The translations under genes and the position numbers were made by a program. The notes below the pieces were generated by a model that had not been told where the DNA came from, searched no databases, and saw only the letters and a list, made by a program, of their open reading frames with translations. From assembly GCA_018894105.1 (NCBI GenBank), contig CM032120.1:30092710-30156709 (forward strand): a DNA stretch of 64,000 nucleotides. Direction: 5' to 3'. This document shows positions 58,014-64,000 of this stretch, in pieces. Positions within the stretch are counted from its first letter, which is position 1, and every line of letters begins with the position of its first letter. This DNA comes from Jacaranda mimosifolia. Lineage: Eukaryota; Streptophyta; Magnoliopsida; Lamiales; Bignoniaceae.

Positions 58014-59827
58014 GCTGGCTGAATATCCTTAATTGATGTGAAAAGCCCTCAGCTGATCAAGGGCTTAATTAGTAGTATGCTAAAATTGCGTTTCTTGGAT
58101 ACAACAAGTTTGATCATATATGGCTTTAGTTGTATATAAGTTCAATGCCCTTTATATACTTTGTAGATGCTTTTTTTTGGGGATGGCATGGACTAGTTCT
58201 TAATTATGGTTTATGCTTTTGCTCTTTACAACATGACTTGATGATGACAAGCTTTAGTTTTGCATTTGCCCATAAACAAAGATTTATCCTTCAACTAGAC
58301 CTGGACTAAATTATGCTACAACTAACTGTATCCCTAATAAGATAAACTCATAAAAGTATGCAGCATTCAGGTTTTCTTTCTATTATAGAGAACTTTTTAT
58401 TTTATTTCCCTCCACAATTCAAGTAATCATGCAAAATAAAGTATGTGTCTGTACATTCATCCAGGACCCTTTACATTATTATAGCATGCTATAGATTTCC
58501 TTTAATTTACTAAAAGGTGAACTTGAAAGAGTCTCAAAAGACATGGCCTGGCCGGTCTAATTAAATTTCTGATTCCTGTTGTCATTATTTGCTTAGTACC
58601 TTTCTTCTTTTTAACAATGAAATATTTTACTAAGGATAAGTCTTATGCAATAATGTCCAATGATTAAGTTATTAAAGAATGACGGTGGATACTAGATTTA
58701 AAATGATTAAGCTAATAATTAAGAAAAGTATCTGAAAATGTCCAAAACTGCAAATGAGGCATTTCTCTTTACGGGTTTAGACATTATATTTTTTAATCTG
58801 ATTCCAAGTCATGCTATATGTATCCCAAGTATTAGGAATTAGATCTAGGTCACCAAAACCAGAAAAACACCAAATATTAAATGTCTGTTTGGTTAGACTC
58901 CGAAAACTTTGTCATGCATGGGACAGAAAAGATATTTAATGTTTGTCATTTTTAACAAACAAGGACTTTAAGATAAATAACCCCCCATGGAATTTAACTT
59001 GATCTTCATGTTATTTAATTTTTTACCTTAAATATCCGCCTCTGATCGAGGAGTTTAATCCTTAAAATGAAATAAGAGATATAACTTTAATTAAGAAAAT
59101 CACTTTATTATGTAATATTCCCTCCATGTAAAATTATAGGGGTGATTTGACACGATACAAACTTTTAGATGAGATATGAGAAAAACACGTGCAATTTTAC
59201 GCAATTATCATAAAAATAGTAGTTAGAAGTTGGTGGTGTCATATTATTATTTTTAATTAAAAGATAGTTTAAAAGAATTATTTTAGAAAATTGATTCTTG
59301 TTTTGGAATATTATCAAAGAAATGACGAAAGAAGAATAAACTTAGGACAAAGAAAATAATGTAATAAATCATACACACTGGTTTAAGAAAAGATAAATTA
59401 GTTTTTTAGTCCCACAAGTTGGCTCTAAATTATTGTTGGTTCCGTTTGATACAATTAGATGGATGAAAATAGTTCAATTCCACAACTTCCAAAAATTGGC
59501 CAAAATGGTACTCCACGTATTCTCTGGTGCAAATATCACCAACTTCCAGTAGGCTGTTGGATATGGACATAATTTCTCAAGTGCAGACCACATGAGCAAA
59601 CTTAATTGATTTGGGGCACATTTTAGATTTTCTTCTCCAAAATTGGACAACGTTGTAATCTGGCAACAATTACATCAACAGTAAGAAGACTAAATCTTTA
59701 GCTGATGGAATATTATCATGTATTATTTATATGATTTTCCTAATAGAGTGGACCTAATTGTATTGTTACATGTGTATGATTTCCTAATGAAATGAGATAA
59801 ATGAACTTAATTGTATCACACCACATG
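58014..59827. other. Intergenic DNA, nothing recognised
   Basis: No gene or element with clear ends was seen in about 1.8 kb. Confidence 0.4.
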
Positions 59828-59835
59828 ATTGGCAT

Positions 59836-61851
59836 TACAGATGCAAACGAACCAAGCCAGCTCGCGAGCCTGATGAGCTGGCTCGAAAAGTGTTCGACCT
59901 CAAGCCAAATAATTCTTGTTCGTAAAATCCCGAGCCGGCTTGCGAGCCTATATTTTTTATTTTAAAAAAATATTTATATATAAAAAAATATAGGACTTGT
60001 TCTCTTACGTTTTGGGAGTTTTTTTTTTTAACTCTAAAAAAATTTCAAAATGCAGGCACATTCCCCAACTTTTCTCCCAAAATACTACAAATTTTTACCC
60101 AAAAAATCCCTCACAATTCACTCAAAAAAACCTTACACCCTAAAAAGTACACATACCCTTTATTTTTTCACTCCATTTTTCACATTACTAATTCATTTAT
60201 CACTCTCTCATTTCACTCACTCACACACACACACACACATTTACATATATGAAAATATTAAAATTTTTACTACTTCAAAAAAACTCTAAAACTTATGTTT
60301 ATAAATTTAATTAAAATAATCATCAAGAAAATTAATTAAATTTAATAAATAATTTATTTACTAAATAATATATTAATTTAATTAAATTACTTATTAATTA
60401 AATAATGTATTAGTTATATTTAATATTTAATGCATTAATTAAATATTATATTTGTTAATTTAATAAATAACTTAAAATGTTTTAATTTGATATAATAAAT
60501 AAATTAATCTTTTCAAAAAATTTGTCTTCATTAAATATTAATATTCACATTTATTTAAAATTATTATAAAAAATTAATTATAGTGTGATATTTATTTAAC
60601 AATCTATTAAGTTTAATAAATTAATATTAATACAATTAAAATAATTATCAAAAAATTCATAAAAATTAAGTATTTTTTTATTGTTACTAAGTAATTTATT
60701 TATTAAATAATATATTAATTAAATAATGAGTTAAAATAAATAAATAGTTTATTTAATTATTTAAATAACTTATTATGTATATATTAATTATGTTTCGTAT
60801 TTCACGTATAATTGAATATTATAGTTATTTATTTAATAAATAATTTAAGATGATTTAGTTTCATATAATATAAATTATTTATTTTTTTAATTTGATGAAT
60901 TGTTATTAAGTCTTATATATATTTTATTTAAATAGATAACTAAGTTTTATTTATACATAAATTGTAAATAATAAATAGTTAAATAATTATATTTTAAGAA
61001 TAAACAATAATAAGTTTATAATTAATTTATAATAATTATTTTTTTTTATATAAACTGATATCAACAATTATGATATTAGCCGATTTTTTATAATTAAGAT
61101 ATAATTATAGATTCATAAATAATTAATATTTATTAATGTATTCATAAAAATATAAATTTTAAAATAAAGCACCAATTGAATTAATTACACATCATTTTAT
61201 TACAATAATATATCTATTATTACATATATATACACACACACATCATCCAACTATAATATACCTACATATATAATATATTACATAAAAAAATTACTTTTAC
61301 CCTACAAATCCAACAAAAAAGCAATTGATTTGACATTAACAGTAGATTTTGTCTTCTCCCAAAATATAAAGAAACAAACAACTCATTTTCAAATCATTTT
61401 TCATATTTTTTCAAAATAAAAAGAAACATTTTGCACATTCTCCAAATTTTCTTCCAACAACCCATTCCACCAAATTTTTTTCTAAAAAATGGCCAAAACA
61501 CAAGAGAACAAACCCACAATAAAATATACTAATTAAATTTTTTTTTATAAAATAATTTAACTTTTCGAGCCCGAACCTGAGCCTATAGCTAATTTTAAAT
61601 ATAATAAAATAAAATATAGTAATTTAAATTTTTTTTATAAAATAATTTAACTTTTCGAGTTCGAACTCGAGCCTGAGCCGAACTCGAGCCTATAGCTTGA
61701 TTATGAGTTTGAGCCTAATGAATCGAGATGAGCCAAGTTGAGCCCGAACAAGTGCTCGAGTCGAGCTTGAGCCTCAATTTCTTAAGCTCATCGAGCTCAA
61801 ATCTAAAAAAATGATTAAAATTCGACTCGATTCGACTCATTTGCATATCTA
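59836..61851. mobile_element. hAT-type GAGCTCG/CGAGCC element, copy 2, carrying a nested element
   Basis: The ends TACAGATGCAAACGAACC and GACTCATTTGCATATCTA are inverted copies. The flanks are a perfect 8-bp direct repeat ATTGGCAT (59828-59835 and 61852-61859). As in copy 1 at 10175, the body is built of CGAGCC/GAGCTCG motifs (59860-59950 and 61570-61800). Removing 59993-61515 leaves about 0.5 kb, similar to copy 1 (590 bp). Confidence 0.85.
59993..61515. mobile_element. PIF/Harbinger-like non-autonomous element, copy 2 (1523 bp)
   Basis: The left end GGACTTGTTCTCTTACGTTT and the right end AAACACAAGAGAACAAACCC are inverted copies. The interior follows copy 1 (52357-53904) along its whole length, from the AATGCAGGCA block to CCAACTATAA near the right end. 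The flanks are ATA and ACA, so the 3-bp duplication seems to have one change. It is nested inside the hAT element, so it is the younger of the two. Confidence 0.8.
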
Positions 61852-62138
61852 ATTGGCATATATATGAAATAGACAAAAGTCAAACCACCAGTTTATTGCA
61901 TTTCTTAATTAATATCGAGCATATGAAGAGCTGCATTCTTAAATAGCATTAAGAACACTTGAAGCGGAAAAGCCCGCAGCCGAGCCGGACGTTACTTGGA
62001 GGATTTGAAATGAGTAATTATATGGTCAACTAATTATGGTCGCATCACTGATCACTATGCCCCTACTCTTTTAGCTCGGTCACCGAGTTAGAAGAGTGTT
62101 TGTTGGATAGCGCAGTGTGCACCTGAACAAGATTTTAA

Positions 62139-62496
62139 GGATATTTGGCTAAATTTATTTAAAATTATTTATAAACTCTTATATTTTATAAAATATTTTT
62201 TAAATTTATAAAATATTAATTTTTTTTTAAAAATAAGTTCTTAAAATATTTGGATAAAATAATTTTTTTTGAGCTTGTAATATATTAGTAATGACAATTT
62301 CGTAATTAATATAATTACAATTAAAAGAACTTGTTAAAATTTTAAAAATAAGTTATAAACTTCTTACTTTTTAAAAAGAGCTTATAAGGTCCTAACACCT
62401 TCTTTAAAAAACTTTACCAAATTCTTTTTGATATTTTATAAGCTCCCAAATATCTTATAAGATATTTTAAAAAGTTTATAAACTCACCCAAACATT
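62139..62496. mobile_element. hAT-like MITE with GTTTGG ends, copy 2
   Basis: The left end GGATATTTGGCTAAATTTAT and the right end TATAAACTCACCCAAACATT are inverted copies with several changes. ATTTTAA is found on both sides (62132-62138 and 62497-62503). The body has the same CTTATAAG-rich make-up as 49024-49383. Confidence 0.6.
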
Positions 62497-62503
62497 ATTT
62501 TAA

Positions 62504-63167
62504 TCTAAATCTTAGCTGAAAAATTCATAATACTAGTGCATTAATGGGGAAGGCAACTTGGCAATCTTATTTCAATGCTTATAGACATTGTTTGTTAGAT
62601 CAACACAATGACAAAGATTAATTTAATTCGGCATGAGAACTTTCGTTCGAGCCGGCCTTAATTTGGCACAAGGGCCTTAGTTTGAGTTCAACCCAAATGC
62701 TTTAAAAATTACTCAGTGGAGATTTATGAATATGTTAAAAAATAATTCTTGAAATCACTAGAGTAACAATGAAAAGTAATCTTTCAAGAGTCATTCTGTT
62801 GGAATATTTTCAAAATCAAAATTGTATCAAATGATTGAAATTATACGGATGAAAAATATAGAGAGAAGATGCTAACACATATTCTCTTGCGCCTGAGCAC
62901 AACGTAAATTGTGCAACGGCGCAAACCTATATAAGTTTACTGAGTCTCTTGCGGTGGGGCACAACATGACCTCTTGTGATGGGGCACAACATCACTTGTG
63001 TAGGGGCACGGACCTGAAGAGGTATGAAGAGAAGGACTGGGCCTTCTAAGCCAATCGCAATGAAGTTTGTGTTGGGGGCTCAAGTTCACTGAGAAGTTTG
63101 TGTAGGGGTACAATCAAATTTGGGCACAGACACAAATCTGCAGGTTGTAACTTTTGGAAAAAATTAA
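62504..63167. other. Low-copy repeat region, no gene
   Basis: It contains short imperfect repeats around TCTTGCGGTGGGGCACAACA and CTTGTGATGGGGCACAACAT (62949-63010) with a third, weaker unit after them. TGTTGGAATATTTTCAAAAT near 62808 could be an LTR start, but no partner is in the window. Confidence 0.4.
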
Positions 63168-64000
63168 GGGATAATTACACATAACCCTATGAGGTTTGGC
63201 CTATGTACAAATAAATTCAAAAATTTCGGAAAATTACAAATACCCCCCCGAGGTTTTGCTCCATCTTACAAATTTGAAAGTCTATCAAGCTCCGTCAAAA
63301 AAAGTGCTGATGTCATCAAAAAAATTACATGGAAATTCGAAAAAGCCCTTAGGTTACTATTATCGTTATTTTTGAGACAAAAATACCCTTGGACCTACTT
63401 GTAATAATTTCAGGACTATGAGGTTCTATTTGTCGATTTTTTGTAAAGCATTGCAGATGGCAGTTTGACAAAATTTTCAATAATGTTGATTTGTTTAATC
63501 ATTGATTTTACATTTATAAATATAATTTTTTATCTCCTTAATACAGATATTTTTTTTGCATATGGCCTATATACAACATTACTTTTACCCCCCTAGAATA
63601 ATAAAAAACTTACACAAGTTGAATAGCCCAATCCTTTTATAAATACAAATTAAGACACATTGCAAATACCCCCCTGAACTTTGAATAAAACTACATAAAA
63701 TGTTAGAAAGAAAGGCTGACATTTGTGCACCAACTATAAATGCTGCAAAAGCCTTACATTTCAATCCTTGAAATATGATAAGTTTGACATATTCATCATC
63801 CAAATACTGCAAAAGCCTTAAATCAACTTACAAATTCATCATCCAAATACTTACAAAATATTTTCAGAAAGTTATCCAGCAAGACAACAAAAAAATCCAT
63901 TGTAGGGTTCCCCAATAGTCATAAAATAATAGACCCCAATTTATAGTTTTTCAAAAATTCAGATTGACAAAAGAAATAGAAGGACAGATGACAGATGATA
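63168..64000. mobile_element. Left part of a probable second MULE, cut by the window end
   Basis: The sequence GGGATAATTACACATAACCC, followed by ATGAGGTTTGGCC and a run of C-rich blocks (TACCCCCCCGAGGTTTTGCT), has the make-up of plant MULE terminal repeats that start GGGATAATTACA. A related block, GCAAATACCCCCCTGAACTT, occurs in the same direction at 63664. The right arm and any transposase lie outside the window. Confidence 0.45.

Noticed and set aside
59860..61800. Single long element of unclear type, given GC-rich flanks and AT-rich centre
   Set aside because: The centre matches 52357-53904 end to end and has its own inverted ends, so it is a nested insertion in a hAT element, not one unit.

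Overview
The window is a piece of a eudicot-like plant nuclear genome. It is AT-rich, and its one clearly recognisable gene has GT-AG introns and a strongly plant-type protein. Coding density is very low, and most of the sequence is nested, decayed transposable elements. I saw no rRNA, tRNA, CRISPR or bacterial-type gene organisation.

Layout. Positions 1-4040 hold a decayed Ty1/copia pol fragment on the minus strand, split by a MITE, next to a plus-strand copia gag fragment. Positions 4248-17215 are a Mutator-like element (MULE) with matching ~69-bp terminal inverted repeats and a probable AACAAACAA target duplication. It carries a broken minus-strand MULE transposase and a small plus-strand GRF-type zinc-finger/membrane gene with one nonsense codon. 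An LTR element (9317-13779, duplication TTCTT) splits its transposase, and a hAT-type 'GAGCTCG' element (10175-10764, duplication CTCTCACT) sits inside that LTR element. Positions 18290-24660 are the best gene: a seven-pass LAZ1/TMEM184-like (DUF300) protein of 417 residues in six coding exons after a likely 5'UTR exon. A MITE (27405-27741) and a small intronless gene for a basic 116-residue protein (28788-29138) follow.

Positions 30670-44040 are dominated by long LTRs of the TGTAACACC...GGGCGCTACA type: a solo LTR (30670-33524, duplication ACTAT), a rearranged two-LTR gypsy remnant inside a MITE (34208-40054, with three copies of the GGAAA site) and a third LTR-like unit in opposite orientation (41027-44040). 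Positions 44-57 kb are AT-rich and almost gene-free, with a hAT-like MITE, a 1.5-kb PIF/Harbinger-like element (52357-53904), a possible Helitron end (54731) and a CACTA foldback element (54998-55686). Positions 57-58 kb hold two small convergent candidate genes, each with a TATA box. Positions 59836-61851 are a second GAGCTCG hAT element with a relative of the 52-kb PIF-like element nested in it. The window ends inside another probable MULE (from 63168).

The few genes do not form a pathway. The main story is the order of insertions, which can be read from target-site duplications. Several of the nonsense codons in the element genes look like C-to-T (or G-to-A) changes, as expected of long-silenced, methylated DNA.
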